In this document: piece by piece, positions 9,217-19,700 of the stretch
Numbering within the stretch: the first letter of the stretch is position 1
Layout: each line of letters opens with the position of its first letter
Source: Thiomargarita sp.
GTDB lineage: Bacteria > Pseudomonadota > Gammaproteobacteria > Beggiatoales > Beggiatoaceae
Assembly (NCBI GenBank): GCA_020721005.1
Contig: DYNP01000003.1
Coordinates: forward strand, 248,001-312,000
Reading direction: 5' to 3'
Length of the DNA: 64,000 nt
Translations under genes and position numbers: made by a program
Notes under the pieces: generated by a model
The model's input: only the letters and a program-made list of their open reading frames with translations
Told to the model about the DNA's origin: nothing
The model's database searches: none

Positions 9217-9586
9217 TGGATTTTTCAGGAGAGGGGTAAATTTTGGAATGGGTTGAAAGGTAAAGATTCGAGGGATAACCCCTTTTCAGGGATGCTATCC
9301 CTTATTTAACAAATCCTCTTTTTTCTGGAGAAAGGGCAAAGACTGATCCGTACTTTAAAGTAGGATATTTTGTGACTGAGTCAAAAAAATTGTGCGGGAA
9401 AGTCAAGAAATTGTGCGGCAAAGTCAAGTCGGCTTGGAAATCTTTTACTAGAATACTTGTTATTTGAAACATGGAGTTTCATAGGGTGGGCAAAACGTTT
9501 TTTGGTTTTGGCCCATACATCATACGGCACGTATGGGTGGGCAGCGAAAAGAGGTTACTCACTCTACACGACTGTCTAAGTAACAA
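9217..9586. other. Intergenic region with short palindromes
   Basis: No gene is visible. A palindrome AGGGATAACCCC...GGATGCTATCCCT at about 9273-9302 belongs to a hairpin family seen again near 22220, 23570 and 27867. A 21-base direct repeat (AAATTGTGCGG[G/C]AAAGTCAAG) occurs twice at about 9387-9427. An imperfect GTGGGCAAAAC/GTTTTGGCCCAT hairpin lies at 9485-9516. Short open frames here do not look like genes. Confidence 0.55.
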
Positions 9587-9619
9587 TAGACCTCTTGCAA
9601 AAGTAAATGATGCGATAAA

Positions 9620-10080
9620 AAAGTACCTTGGAGTAGAGGCTTTAGCCGGAGTGGAGGCTCAGAAAGTACCTTGGAATAGAGGCTTTAGCCGGAGTGGAGG
9701 TTCAGAAAGTACCTTGGAATAGAGGCTTTAGCCGGAGTGGAGGTTCAGAAAGTACCTTGGAATAGAGGCTTTAGCCGGAGTGGAGGTTCAGAAAGTACCT
9801 TGGAATAGAGGCTTTAGCCGGAGTGGAGGTTCAGAAAGTACCTTGGAATAGAGGCTTTAGCCGGAGTGGAGGTTCAGAAAGTACCTTGGAATAGAGGCTT
9901 TAGCCGGAGTGGAGGTTCAGAAAGTACCTTGGAATAGAGGCTTTAGCCGGAGTGGAGGTTCAGAAAGTACCTTGGAATAGAGGCTTTAGCCGGAGTGGAG
10001 GTTCAGAAAGTACCTTGGAATAGAGGCTTTAGCCGGAGTGGAGGTTCAGAAAGTACCTTGGAATAGAGGCTTTAGCCGGT
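9620..10080 (+). repeat. Tandem array of a 43-bp unit (about 11 copies)
   Basis: The unit starts AAGTACCTTGG, continues AATAGAGGCTTTAGCCGG, and ends AGTGGAGGTTCAG. Copies begin at 9621, 9664, 9707, 9750, 9793, 9836, 9879, 9922, 9965, 10008 and 10051; the last is partial. Copies are almost identical, the first differing at a few bases, which indicates recent expansion. The 43-base period is not a multiple of three, so the array does not encode a repeat protein. It forms the left arm of the long inverted repeat inside the MITE-like element. Confidence 0.9.
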
Positions 10081-10312
10081 CAGCGGCTGACCGGCTAAAG
10101 CCTCCACTCCAAACTGCCACTGACCGGCTAAAGCCTCCACTCCAGACTGCGGCTGACCGGCTAAAGCCTCCACTCCAGACTGCCACTGACCGGCTAAAGC
10201 CTCCACTCCAGGGACTGCCGCTGACCGGCTAAAGCCTCCACTCCAGACTGCCGCTGACCGGCTAAAGCCTCCACTCCAGGAGCTGCCACTGACCGGCTAA
10301 AGCCTCTACTTC
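10081..10312 (-). repeat. Tandem array of a 33-35-bp unit (7 copies), inverted relative to the left array
   Basis: The unit is CTGACCGGCTAAAGCCTC followed by CACTCCAGACTGC. Copies begin at 10087, 10120, 10153, 10186, 10221, 10254 and 10289, so most steps are 33 bases and two are 35. Its core, CCGGCTAAAGCCTCCACTCC, is the reverse complement of the core of the 43-bp array on the left. The single-copy version of both arms is seen in the element at 40587-40805. Confidence 0.88.
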
Positions 10313-10401
10313 AAGGTATCTTAACTGAGGGATAATTCTCATTTTTTCATGATCGCATACTTTTGCAAGAGGTCTAAATAAATAACCAGAGAACTTAAAT
10401 T

Positions 10402-13167
10402 ATGTCTCATCAATTCAAACCACTTCAACAGTGGATTTTTAAACTAAAATGGGCGGTCTTAGTCACCAGTATGAGCATTGGACTTGTGATATCGGAATCG
10501 GCATGGGCGAGTTGCACTCAACTTCAGGGTTATAGTTGTCAATTTTATTGTGATGTCGATCACTTGATGTATAGTACTGCTACTGACTGCCCGGCGGCTT
10601 GTGGCTCAGTTGTTCCTCTGCCAACATGTACTTCTATTATTACTTATACCCTCACTCTCAACACCAGCGGCAGCGGTACTGGCACTGTCTCAGGCGGTGG
10701 CAGTTATGCAGAAGGCACAGAGGTGAATTTGATAGCGATCGGCGATCCTGAATCTGTGTTTGTCGGTTGGTCTGAAGAAGGATGTGATAATACTTTGATT
10801 TTAAAGGAAAATACTACTTGTACGGCAAAGTTTGAGAAAATTGAGCCGCCCACTCCCGGGTCCACATCCTCGTCAAAACTTCCGGATTATTTGAGCCTTA
10901 CGATTCAAATTGCCGGCAGTGGCAGTGGCAGCGTCAGTACCAATACGGGCTTGTATTGTACTCGTCAAGATTGCCAGACCAATTCCCTGGGTGAGGTGAG
11001 TTGCAACGAAGAGGCATGTAGCGGGAGAGTCACCACTGCCAGCACTGTCACCTTGACCCCTCAAGCTGATCAGGATTCTGTTTTCAGCAGTTGGGGTGGA
11101 CATGAGGATTGTATCGATGAAGAAGTGTTTATGAGTGGCGGCAGATTGTGTATCGCCTACTTTCATATGGTGTATGAGTTAACCGTTGTCACTACTGGTC
11201 AGGGGAAGGTCATGGCCCACAGCGCCTCCCGTCAACCTCAAGGAATTGATTGCGGCGAAGGCAATAACAGTTGTAGCGCATTGTTTAGCAAAGGCATGAC
11301 CACTTACTTACAAGCGATTCCCAGCACGGACATGAAATTTCTTGGTTGGGGAGGCGATTGTCAAGGTTTGCGCAATCCGTTGGCGGTGAATATAAGTAAA
11401 GATATGACATGTGAGGCACACTTTGGCACGCCCACACCGGTAGCACCTCCTCCAGTCACGCCACCTGCAGTGGTCAAACAAGGGCAAGCTATGACTCAAT
11501 TCGCGCCCAAGACGCCAGCCGTGGTCAATAGTAATGCCACGTTGACAGCCACGGGGGGCGCGTCTGGGCAGCCTGTGGTTTTTGCAAGTACGACTCCTGC
11601 TGTTTGTACGGTTTCAGGTTCGGTGGTCACCTTTATTACGGTTGGAATTTGCACCGTGACAGCCAACCAAGCGGGGAATGACCAATATGATGCAGCGCCC
11701 ACCGTTACCGCGAATCTTGATGTCACTTCTCCGGTGGTTGTCACTCCCCCAGACTTAATGAAGAGCAATCAAATTATTACGGCGTTCTCACTGGTGAGTT
11801 TGGCAAGCCCGGTGGCAGTCGGTGACCAGATGCCGTTAGCTGCAACGGGTGGGGCTTCTGGGAAGCCAGTCACTTATAGAAGCATTACCCCGACTGTTTG
11901 CACGGTGTCTGGCGATAAGGTTATTTTTAGGGCGGCTGGAATTTGCACGGTGACTGCCGACCAAGCAGGGAATGATCAATATCATGCCGCGCCCACCGTT
12001 ACCGCCACTCTTGAAGTCAATCTACCGGAGGTCGTCACGCCGCTGGTCCCAGATAAAGCTAACCAAGTTATCACTCAGTTTTCATTGGCAAATTTAGCAA
12101 CTGGCCCGGTCGTCGGTGACCAGATGCCGTTAACTGCCACGGGCGGGGCTTCGGGTCAACCTGTCACTTATTCCAGCACTACTCCGACTATTTGCACAGT
12201 GTCTGGCGATAAGGTTATTTTTAGGGCGGCTGGGATTTGCACGGTGACTGCCGATCAAGCCGGGAATGATCAATATGATGCCGCGCCCACGGTCACAGCC
12301 AGTCTCACGGTTCAGGCTAATTCCGCAACGACTGCGACTTCTTCTAACTCCCAAACAGGATTAGAGACTGTCTATTGCAATTTTACAGAGCGCGATGGGA
12401 TTGAGATTCTTCCTGGTCCTTGTAATGCCCATGGTCAAGTGTTCTCTAAACCCATGCAGATTGAATCAGGTGGCAGTTTGAGTGAAGCCATTCTCGATAG
12501 TAAGGTGAACAACCGTGGCTTAATATCGAGTTCAACTATTGCTTCGGAAGGGACTGTGAATTGTGGACTTTTTACCGGTGTTATTAAAAACGAGGGCACT
12601 TTAACCAATTTTGAATTTATCGGCAATTCTTTTGAAGGAGGAACGGTCGGTGGGAATATTCAGAATTCTGCCAAATTCAATGTTTGCCTGAAGGACATTA
12701 CTTTATTACCAGGGACGATCATTACCGAGGGTTGTGTGGCAGGCGTAATTAAGGGTGACGGGACTTTGAAGAATGTCACTATCAGTGAAGGGACACAGGT
12801 GCAAGGCAACAGTTATGCGGGCAATATTGTCAATTATGGTACTTTAATCGATCCCATCGTTTTACCTGATGGCCAGATTGATAATTATGGTACTTTAGAG
12901 AATCCTATTCTTTTGCCAGGTTCGCATGTCATCGCCGGCCAAATGAGTGGAACTATCATTGCGTTGGGAACTTACGATGAGGTAACAGTTTCGGCGGGTA
13001 GTGTTAAAATCATCACTCAACTGAAAGATATACCGCCAGCACTCTTTAACCGATTCAACGCCCAAACTTTAGCGGCTTTGCCAAAGTGCATGTTGAGTCA
13101 AATTTCCTCAGCACAATTGGCACAAGTTTCTACTCAGTCGGTATCAGCGCCAGAGGCATGTCAGTAG
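10402..13167 (+). CDS. Exported modular protein: InlB-type domains, Cys-paired Ig-like repeats, beta-helix-like end
   Basis: I do not recognise a named protein. Residues 1-36 look like a signal peptide (cleavage near SAWA). Residues about 80-340 hold three divergent InlB B-repeat-like domains, recognisable by GSGTGTVSGGGSYAEGT, the VGW/SSWGG/LGWGG turns, and TTCTAKF-type ends. Residues about 357-640 contain three nearly identical Ig-like repeats; each has TATGGASGQPV, a TPxxCTVSG strand and a GICTVTAxQAGNDQY strand, with the two Cys 15 residues apart and likely disulfide-bonded. Residues about 650-880 are Gly/Asn-rich (VNNRGLISSSTI, IVNYGTLIDPIVLPDG), suggesting a beta-helix. The start, ribosome site and signal peptide are almost the same as in the gene at 16795. 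Probable role: surface or matrix structure. Confidence 0.8.
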   Translation: MSHQFKPLQQWIFKLKWAVLVTSMSIGLVISESAWASCTQLQGYSCQFYCDVDHLMYSTATDCPAACGSVVPLPTCTSIITYTLTLNTSGSGTGTVSGGGSYAEGTEVNLIAIGDPESVFVGWSEEGCDNTLILKENTTCTAKFEKIEPPTPGSTSSSKLPDYLSLTIQIAGSGSGSVSTNTGLYCTRQDCQTNSLGEVSCNEEACSGRVTTASTVTLTPQADQDSVFSSWGGHEDCIDEEVFMSGGRLCIAYFHMVYELTVVTTGQGKVMAHSASRQPQGIDCGEGNNSCSALFSKGMTTYLQAIPSTDMKFLGWGGDCQGLRNPLAVNISKDMTCEAHFGTPTPVAPPPVTPPAVVKQGQAMTQFAPKTPAVVNSNATLTATGGASGQPVVFASTTPAVCTVSGSVVTFITVGICTVTANQAGNDQYDAAPTVTANLDVTSPVVVTPPDLMKSNQIITAFSLVSLASPVAVGDQMPLAATGGASGKPVTYRSITPTVCTVSGDKVIFRAAGICTVTADQAGNDQYHAAPTVTATLEVNLPEVVTPLVPDKANQVITQFSLANLATGPVVGDQMPLTATGGASGQPVTYSSTTPTICTVSGDKVIFRAAGICTVTADQAGNDQYDAAPTVTASLTVQANSATTATSSNSQTGLETVYCNFTERDGIEILPGPCNAHGQVFSKPMQIESGGSLSEAILDSKVNNRGLISSSTIASEGTVNCGLFTGVIKNEGTLTNFEFIGNSFEGGTVGGNIQNSAKFNVCLKDITLLPGTIITEGCVAGVIKGDGTLKNVTISEGTQVQGNSYAGNIVNYGTLIDPIVLPDGQIDNYGTLENPILLPGSHVIAGQMSGTIIALGTYDEVTVSAGSVKIITQLKDIPPALFNRFNAQTLAALPKCMLSQISSAQLAQVSTQSVSAPEACQ

Positions 13168-13177
13168 TAGCCGTGTA

Positions 13178-13207
13178 GGGTGGGCAACCTATTTTCGTTG
13201 CCCACCC
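13178..13207. repeat. REP-like hairpin (GGGTGGGCAAC family)
   Basis: A perfect 11-base stem, GGGTGGGCAAC paired with GTTGCCCACCC, with an 8-base loop. It lies between two surface-protein genes and could act as a terminator or mRNA-stabilising hairpin, but no T-run follows. Related hairpins occur at 6050, 22186 and 23369. Confidence 0.7.
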
Positions 13208-13251
13208 ATTCGTGCCACATGATACGAAACTTTTTATTTCAGGAGACAATT

Positions 13252-16200
13252 ATGTCACACCAACAACTCATCAACCCAGTTACCTATTGGCTTATTGCCA
13301 TAGGACTGTGGGGTATCTCGCTGAGTGCAGTTGCAGAACCGATATTCAATCCAGACTACGGGCATTATTATGAACTGGTGGTCAGCGACAAAGATTTGAC
13401 CTTTGACGAAGCTGCAGAAGCCAGCCGTAAACGCACATTTAAGGGGGTTGCGGGTCATTTGCTCACGGTCATTGATGGCGCTGAAGCCGCTTTTTTGTTA
13501 AAGCATCAACAGATTTTTTCTACGGGCTCTTCTTCCTGGATAGGTCTCAGAAGCGATGAGCAAACGGGGTTTTTTGAATTTGATTACGATTATACCTGGG
13601 TTACTGGTCAATCTCTAAATATTGAGAAACCCCCAAAAGATGTATGGATAAACCGGCGTGGTAGAGATGAGGTAAAATATACTGCTCATTATAAATATGC
13701 GATGAGATACCAGAATCGTGGCTATTTAATGTTGGTGTTGGAGAATTGGAGGAGCGACGACAAATTAGCCAGTTACATCGTTGAATATGATGTAAAACTG
13801 CCCCTGCCTATCACGCTGAAGACCGACACCATCAAGGCCAAGAAGGGAGCAACGATCTTAGTCTCGGCGAACCTAGGTGGGGTGGATTTTAGCAGTAAAA
13901 CACCAGAAATTTGTAAAGTGGACAACGTGTCGAAGAATGATCAGGTGGCCTCTTTTAATCTCATCGGAAGGGGCATCTGCACGGTCACGGCCAAGCACGA
14001 TGGCAATGAATCTTACTCTCCAGCAGAAGCCACGCTTAATATTGAAGTCACCGATCCGATTGACCAAACTGTTACTTTCAATAAGATAGAGAATCAAGTG
14101 TTGATACCAAAATTAACTGTAAAAATGGTGGCAACCGCCAGTTCAGGATTACCCGTGGTTTTTAAGAGTAATACACCTATTTGTAAAAACTTTCCCCCTC
14201 CATCGCCTACTAACAACGTGTTAACTATATACAATGCGGGCATTTGTACTGTCATGGCAATTCAAGAAGGGAATGAAAATTTCAAACCAGTCACAGTTAC
14301 ACAAAGTTTTACGATTGCCAAAGGTGAATCGAGTATTTCTCTATTTCTGCCTAAGACCCTCAAAATATACAACAGTCTCTTTCTAAAGAACCATTTTGGA
14401 CGTGTGGGTTCCACGCAACCATTTACTTTTAGTACCAAGACTCAAACTTGTAAATTGGAAGACATGGAAGACGGCAACTATAATCTCAGGGTCATTGAGA
14501 CCGGGACTTGTACTTTGAGTGCTTCGCTGGCCGGTGATAATGATTACCATGCCGCCCCAGAAATCAGTGTTGATATCCAAGTGTTGCCACTTGACAAACA
14601 AACTGTCACTTTCGATAAAGTGCCCGATAAAACTTTCGGTGATCCAGATTTTACCATTTACGCGAAAGCCAGCTCTGGTAAAGCCGTGGTTTATTCAATT
14701 GTCAATCCACAGGATGAAGTTTGCGAGGTCAGTGATGCTGAAAAGGGAAAAATCAAAATCACGGGTGCCGGCCCTTGTATAATCGAAGCCCTTCAACAGG
14801 GTTACTGGGCGTATTCTGATCGTCCCAAATATCCCATCTTTGAATTTCAGAGAGCTTCAGCCCTCTACACAGTTGGGATTCATAAAGCCATCCCAGTTAT
14901 CAACTTTTCGGCCCCTGATGCGGGTATTGTAGGGGACCGTGCGCAATTAAACGCCACTGCCCCTAGCTCAGTGCATTTTTCCAGTTCGACACTCGGTATT
15001 TGTACAGTTGGCACAGATGCGGAGAATTCGCGCGGTGAATTTTTAAATACGGTCAACTTTGTGGGAAAGGGCACTTGCATGATCACGGCCACTGCTTCGG
15101 GTGACAGCAACTACAAGCCGAACTCGGAAACCCGCAACATCACAGTGAAAGAACCGAAAAAACTTCAAACTGTCACTTTCAATCAGTTAACGGATAAAGT
15201 TTTTGGGGATGCTGATTTCACTATTGCGGCGAAGGCGAGTTCGGGTTTACCGGTGAGTTTCTCCACGGGTAAAGACAGCAGCGGTTGCAGTATCACCGAC
15301 CACACCGTCAAAATAACTAAAGCAGGGACTTGTATTATCCATGCCGATCAGGCAGGAAATGACGAATATCTGCCAGCACGTACCAACATCCGACAGTTTA
15401 AGATTGCCCATGCGAATCAAACTATTCAGTTTAAACCGGCAACCACTGGCACCCTCGGCGCCATCATGAATTTGTCCGCTATAGGTGGCGCTTCCGGTAA
15501 CCCGGTCGTTTTTTCCAGCGATTCTGATATTTGTGATGTAGTTTTGGGAGATGTGAATCTTATTGACAATGAATGGAAAGAAAGCCACGTGGTTCGGTTT
15601 TGGCGTGGTGAAGGCACCTGCACCGTCGTTGCATCTCAAGCGGGTAATGACCAATATAATGACGCGCAAGTCGTCGCCAATATCACCGTGACCAAGCCGA
15701 AAATACCTAAACGGGACCAACATATCGTCTTAGGCGAGAGTTTAAAGTCTCTCGACGTGAAACAGGGTGATCAGGTAAAACTGAGTGCTATGTCCACTCC
15801 CTCTAGCTTACCTGTGATATTTGCAACTGAAGTTGGGAATAAGGTTTGTAGCATCACGGGCGATACCCTGAAAATAACAGGTGTGGGTATTTGTATCCTC
15901 AAAATGGATCAGCCTGGGAATGACGAATTTAATCCAGCCCCCACTGACACCCTTTCTATCCAAGTCAAAAAGAGAGAGCAAACCATGAAATTATCCCAAT
16001 TTTCTTCCACTGCCGAGGTGGGCGCAATGACCCTATTGTATGCAACTGGAGGTGATTCGGGCAATCCGGTGAGATTTCATTCCCAAACACCAAAAGTTTG
16101 TACAGTTAAGGAGAATAACGTCGTGACTTTTGTCGCGCCAGGCAAATGCATCCTTCTTATCAACCAAGCGGGCAATGCTTTTTACAATGAGGCACGGTGG

Positions 16201-16668
16201 GCACGTTATAACGACACCTGGCTGCAAACCCTCAATATTACTGTCACTGCCGCGACTCCCGAAAGTCAACTCATCACTGCACCTGTGTCCAATGCGGGGC
16301 AAACCCTAACCGATAAGACTGTAACAGACACTGGCAGTGTCTCGGGCGGTATCTTATGTGGTCACACTGCCAACAGTGGTTCGATCTTTGGGGTGACTAT
16401 TTGTGAAGGTGGACAGGTGACCAATTGTAGCAACACTGCCGCCGGCATCATACGTAATGTGACACTGAACCCAAATGCGACCGTACGTTGTGGCACAGTG
16501 GCCGGTGAAGTGCTCTGCAAATCCCCCGAAACTTCCGTGTTAGAAAATCTTACCGTCACTGCCAACAGTCGCTTGGTAGATTGCAAGATAGGTGAAAACG
16601 TAGTATTTCAGGAGAATGTAGTCCTAACGGATACACAGGATCAAAACTGCTCCTCAACTGCCCAGTGA
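13252..16668 (+). CDS. Exported protein with C-type-lectin-like domain and about nine Ig-like repeats
   Basis: I chose ATG 13252 over an upstream in-frame start because AGGAGA lies six bases before it and a good signal peptide follows (cleavage near AVAEP); this gives 1138 residues. Residues about 30-175 look like a C-type-lectin-like domain: GHYYELVVSDKDLTFDEAAE, GHLLTVIDGAEAAFL, WIGLRSDE and YTWVTGQSL, ending with SYIVEYD. Residues about 184-1005 are roughly nine diverged Ig-like repeats, each with a Cys pair (for example ICTVTAKHDGNESY, TCTVVASQAGNDQY). The C-terminus (about 1020-1138) is Cys-rich with beta-helix-like short repeats (GSIFGVTICEGG). Lectin-like domains bind sugars or proteins, so adhesion is likely, but the ligand is unknown. 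It belongs to the same family cluster as its neighbours. Confidence 0.8.
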   Translation: MSHQQLINPVTYWLIAIGLWGISLSAVAEPIFNPDYGHYYELVVSDKDLTFDEAAEASRKRTFKGVAGHLLTVIDGAEAAFLLKHQQIFSTGSSSWIGLRSDEQTGFFEFDYDYTWVTGQSLNIEKPPKDVWINRRGRDEVKYTAHYKYAMRYQNRGYLMLVLENWRSDDKLASYIVEYDVKLPLPITLKTDTIKAKKGATILVSANLGGVDFSSKTPEICKVDNVSKNDQVASFNLIGRGICTVTAKHDGNESYSPAEATLNIEVTDPIDQTVTFNKIENQVLIPKLTVKMVATASSGLPVVFKSNTPICKNFPPPSPTNNVLTIYNAGICTVMAIQEGNENFKPVTVTQSFTIAKGESSISLFLPKTLKIYNSLFLKNHFGRVGSTQPFTFSTKTQTCKLEDMEDGNYNLRVIETGTCTLSASLAGDNDYHAAPEISVDIQVLPLDKQTVTFDKVPDKTFGDPDFTIYAKASSGKAVVYSIVNPQDEVCEVSDAEKGKIKITGAGPCIIEALQQGYWAYSDRPKYPIFEFQRASALYTVGIHKAIPVINFSAPDAGIVGDRAQLNATAPSSVHFSSSTLGICTVGTDAENSRGEFLNTVNFVGKGTCMITATASGDSNYKPNSETRNITVKEPKKLQTVTFNQLTDKVFGDADFTIAAKASSGLPVSFSTGKDSSGCSITDHTVKITKAGTCIIHADQAGNDEYLPARTNIRQFKIAHANQTIQFKPATTGTLGAIMNLSAIGGASGNPVVFSSDSDICDVVLGDVNLIDNEWKESHVVRFWRGEGTCTVVASQAGNDQYNDAQVVANITVTKPKIPKRDQHIVLGESLKSLDVKQGDQVKLSAMSTPSSLPVIFATEVGNKVCSITGDTLKITGVGICILKMDQPGNDEFNPAPTDTLSIQVKKREQTMKLSQFSSTAEVGAMTLLYATGGDSGNPVRFHSQTPKVCTVKENNVVTFVAPGKCILLINQAGNAFYNEARWARYNDTWLQTLNITVTAATPESQLITAPVSNAGQTLTDKTVTDTGSVSGGILCGHTANSGSIFGVTICEGGQVTNCSNTAAGIIRNVTLNPNATVRCGTVAGEVLCKSPETSVLENLTVTANSRLVDCKIGENVVFQENVVLTDTQDQNCSSTAQ

Positions 16669-16794
16669 GGCTCAATCAGATGACTCAATGTTCAAATTTG
16701 TAAAGTAAGGTTCCTTTTGTCCCAACTCTGAGGGACAATACTCCTTCAATGTGTATTGTCCCAACTAACAACAAATACCCGGAGAACTTCAATT

Positions 16795-19700
16795 ATGTCT
16801 CATCAACTCAAACCACTTCAACAGTGGATTTTTAAACTAAAATGGGTGGTTTTAGCCACCAGTATGACCGTTGGACTCGCAGTGTCGGAATCAGTGTGGG
16901 CGGGTTGTTCAGAACAACCCGCGGGCTTTTATTGCGATATAAACCATACTAGTTATGGCGTTAATGAAGTTGCTTGTTTAGCGGCTTGCGTCTCCGCGCC
17001 TTCTGTACCCACATATACCCTCACCCTCAACACCAGCGGCACCGGTACTGGCACTGTCTCAGGCGGTGGCAGTTATGCAGAAGGCACAGCGGTGAATTTG
17101 ACAGCGATTGGCGATTCTGGATCTGTGTTTGTCGGCTGGTCTGAAGAATTATGTGATAATACTTTGATTTTAAAGGAAAATACCACTTGTACGGCAAAAT
17201 TTGAGAAAATTGAACCGCCCAATCCCAATTCACCGACAGCTTCAATACTCCCTGAGTATGTGAGCCTTGCGGTTCAAGTTGCCGGCAGTGGCAGCGGCAC
17301 GGTGAGCACTGATATGGGTCTGTCTTGCAAACGAGAGGATTGTGAACCCAATCCCAAATTTCCAGGGGAACTTATTTGCCAAAAGAATTGTGAGCAATCA
17401 ATTAAAGCGACCCGGGATGTCACTTTAACTCAAAAGGCGGATGCCAATTCTGTTTTCAGTGGTTGGGGAGGCCATGACGATTGTGTCGATGGCGAAGTAT
17501 TTATGAATGGCAGCAAGTTATGCATCGCCTATTTCAGTCGTATTTACTTCCTCAAAGTGTCTACAGAAGGCGATGGTACAGTTTCCGGCTATGGCTTTTT
17601 CAACCAAAAACCCCTGATTAACTGCGGATCTATATGTCAAGTGCCTTGGGGGAAAAAGATGACAGTCGTGTTGGAAGCAAGGCCTGCAGCAGGAATGATT
17701 TTTGACGGTTGGACCGGTGATTGTAGCGGTCAGAAACAACAGTTGATTGTACCATTTAATAACGATATGAATTGTCAAGCCAATTTTATCGATCCTAACG
17801 CACTTAAAAAGCCCATCGATCAGACCATTACCAACTTCTCCCCTGCAACTTCAGCGGTGGTGGGTGACCAGATGACTGTGACTGCGACGGGTGGAGATTC
17901 AGGTAACCCCGTCACTTTTGCTAGTATTACGCCTGAAATTTGTACAGTATCAGCCGAGACAGTGCATATAATAACGGTGGGCACTTGCACGCTTGCTGCT
18001 GACCAGGCTGGAAATGAAGACTACAATGCTGCACCTCAGGTTACAAAAAGCATTATCGTCACCGAACCCAACAAACTCGATCAAGTCATCACCGAATTTT
18101 CACCCGCCACTGCAGCCATAGTTAACAGTTCTCTAGTTTTAACAGCGGTGGGGGGTAAATCGGGGAATCCGGTTAAGTTTGCCAGTGCCACTCAGGATAT
18201 TTGTACGGTAGAGGCATCCGATCGAGTGAACTTTAAAACGGTGGGAACATGCACGCTAACGGCTGACCAAGCGGGGAATGAACAATTCAATGCGGCGTCC
18301 ACAGTCACGGTCACTGTTCAAGTCAACTCTCCAGTTAAACAAGGTCAAGTGATTACAGACTTTTTGCCAACAGTGTATGCTTCTGTGACTGATCAAGCCA
18401 AGATCAACGGTCAAGCAACTCTAGCCGCCACCGGTGGCCCGTCTGGGAATCCAGTCATTTATACCAGCAAGACGCCCGAAAAATGTACCGTGTCCGGGAA
18501 TGTGGTGACTTTTCTTGCCGAAGGGACTTGCGAGGTGATCGCGAATCAAGCGGGAAATGATGAATATCATCCGGCTTCGCAAGAAATCATAAAGATTGAA
18601 GTTGCGTCTGATCAGACGACTCCGCCAATCGAACCTGCTAAATTTGCGGGTTGTACTTCTCCCACTATAGAGGAACCACTGTCCGTTTTTAATGTGTCAG
18701 TCTGCGCCAAAGCGCCAGGGCAATCAGAACCCCTCACTTATGTTAGAGAGTTTAAAACGCTGGAAGACATGCAAGAATTTATCAAGGGAATCACTGATAC
18801 GGAGGAGTTTAAGCAGATTAAGCAAGCTGTAAATAACACGTCAACGGATCCAACTTCAGGGGTTAATTCCCTCATTAACGTCATTGACAACACCTTTGAT
18901 GTGAGCTTTAACTCAAAGGACAATGCGGGGGCTATCCATGCTCAGGTAGACGGAGAGAAGTTTAATATCACCTTTCCTAATCCAAAAAATGGCTTCAAAC
19001 TTGAGTATTCTGATTCCAAAGGGAATATCGGAACTTTTCAGGGACTAAATGCTGAGGACAGTATCGCGTTGTTGACAGAGCATTTGACTCAAACAGCCAA
19101 ACAGCCTGAATGGGTAAAAGACTTGATTGGCTCCCTTTTACGCGGAATATCGTCGCTGGTGACTGAACCAAATCAAACGCCCACGGATTCGACCGGTGGT
19201 GCCGATACCCCGCCGGTGACAAACAATGATCCTTCTCAGCCGTCGTCAGATTGTAAAATTGAGGAAACCGAAAAGCTTGTCATCATTTCTGGTTCGTGCG
19301 ATGTCAAGGGTCAGGTTTTCGATAAACCGGTGCGCATTTTACCGGGGACCAGTTTAAGCAATGCAACTTTCAATAATACCGTTGATAACCAAGGCTTTTT
19401 ATCCAATAGCACGATTGGAGAACAGGGTGACGTGAAGGGTGGTAAGCTCTCTGGTTTTATTGAGAATCGAGGCAAAGTGTGCGACGTTGAATTTGTCGGT
19501 AGTTCCTTTGTCGGCGGTACCGTTTGTGGCAAGATTCAGAACAACTCCAAAGTCGGGGCTTGTCTTAAAGAGGTCACGGCGTGGACTGACACGGAAATTA
19601 CGGGATGTGTGGAGAAGAAAGATCAGAGTATTGAATTGACGGTTGATGAGATCGGAACGACTGGAGAAACGACGACTGAAGGGAACGGTACGACTTCTGC

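Larger units (their letters stand above)
9589..10374. mobile_element. MITE-like element with TA flanks, internally expanded
   Basis: The ends are perfect 17-base inverted repeats: GACCTCTTGCAAAAGTA at 9589-9605 and its complement ending at 10374. TA dinucleotides flank both sides (9587-9588 and 10375-10376), which fits a TA target duplication. There is no transposase inside, so it would need an enzyme supplied elsewhere. TA duplication is usual for IS630/Tc1-mariner and for part of the IS5 family; which one applies cannot be decided here. A 219-base relative at 40587-40805 has the same ends and the same inner edges (ATGATGCGATAAAAA, and TATCTTAACTGAGG near the right end). The difference in length comes from two tandem arrays inside this copy. 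Confidence 0.75.

Noticed and set aside
9471-10232. Open frames in the tandem-repeat element
   Set aside because: They arise because the 43-bp and 33-bp repeats lack stops in some frames. There is no ribosome site, no signal peptide and no known domain.
9620-10312. CRISPR-like array
   Set aside because: Regular repeats, but there are no unique spacers between them and no cas genes. The units are contiguous and one array is the inverse of the other.
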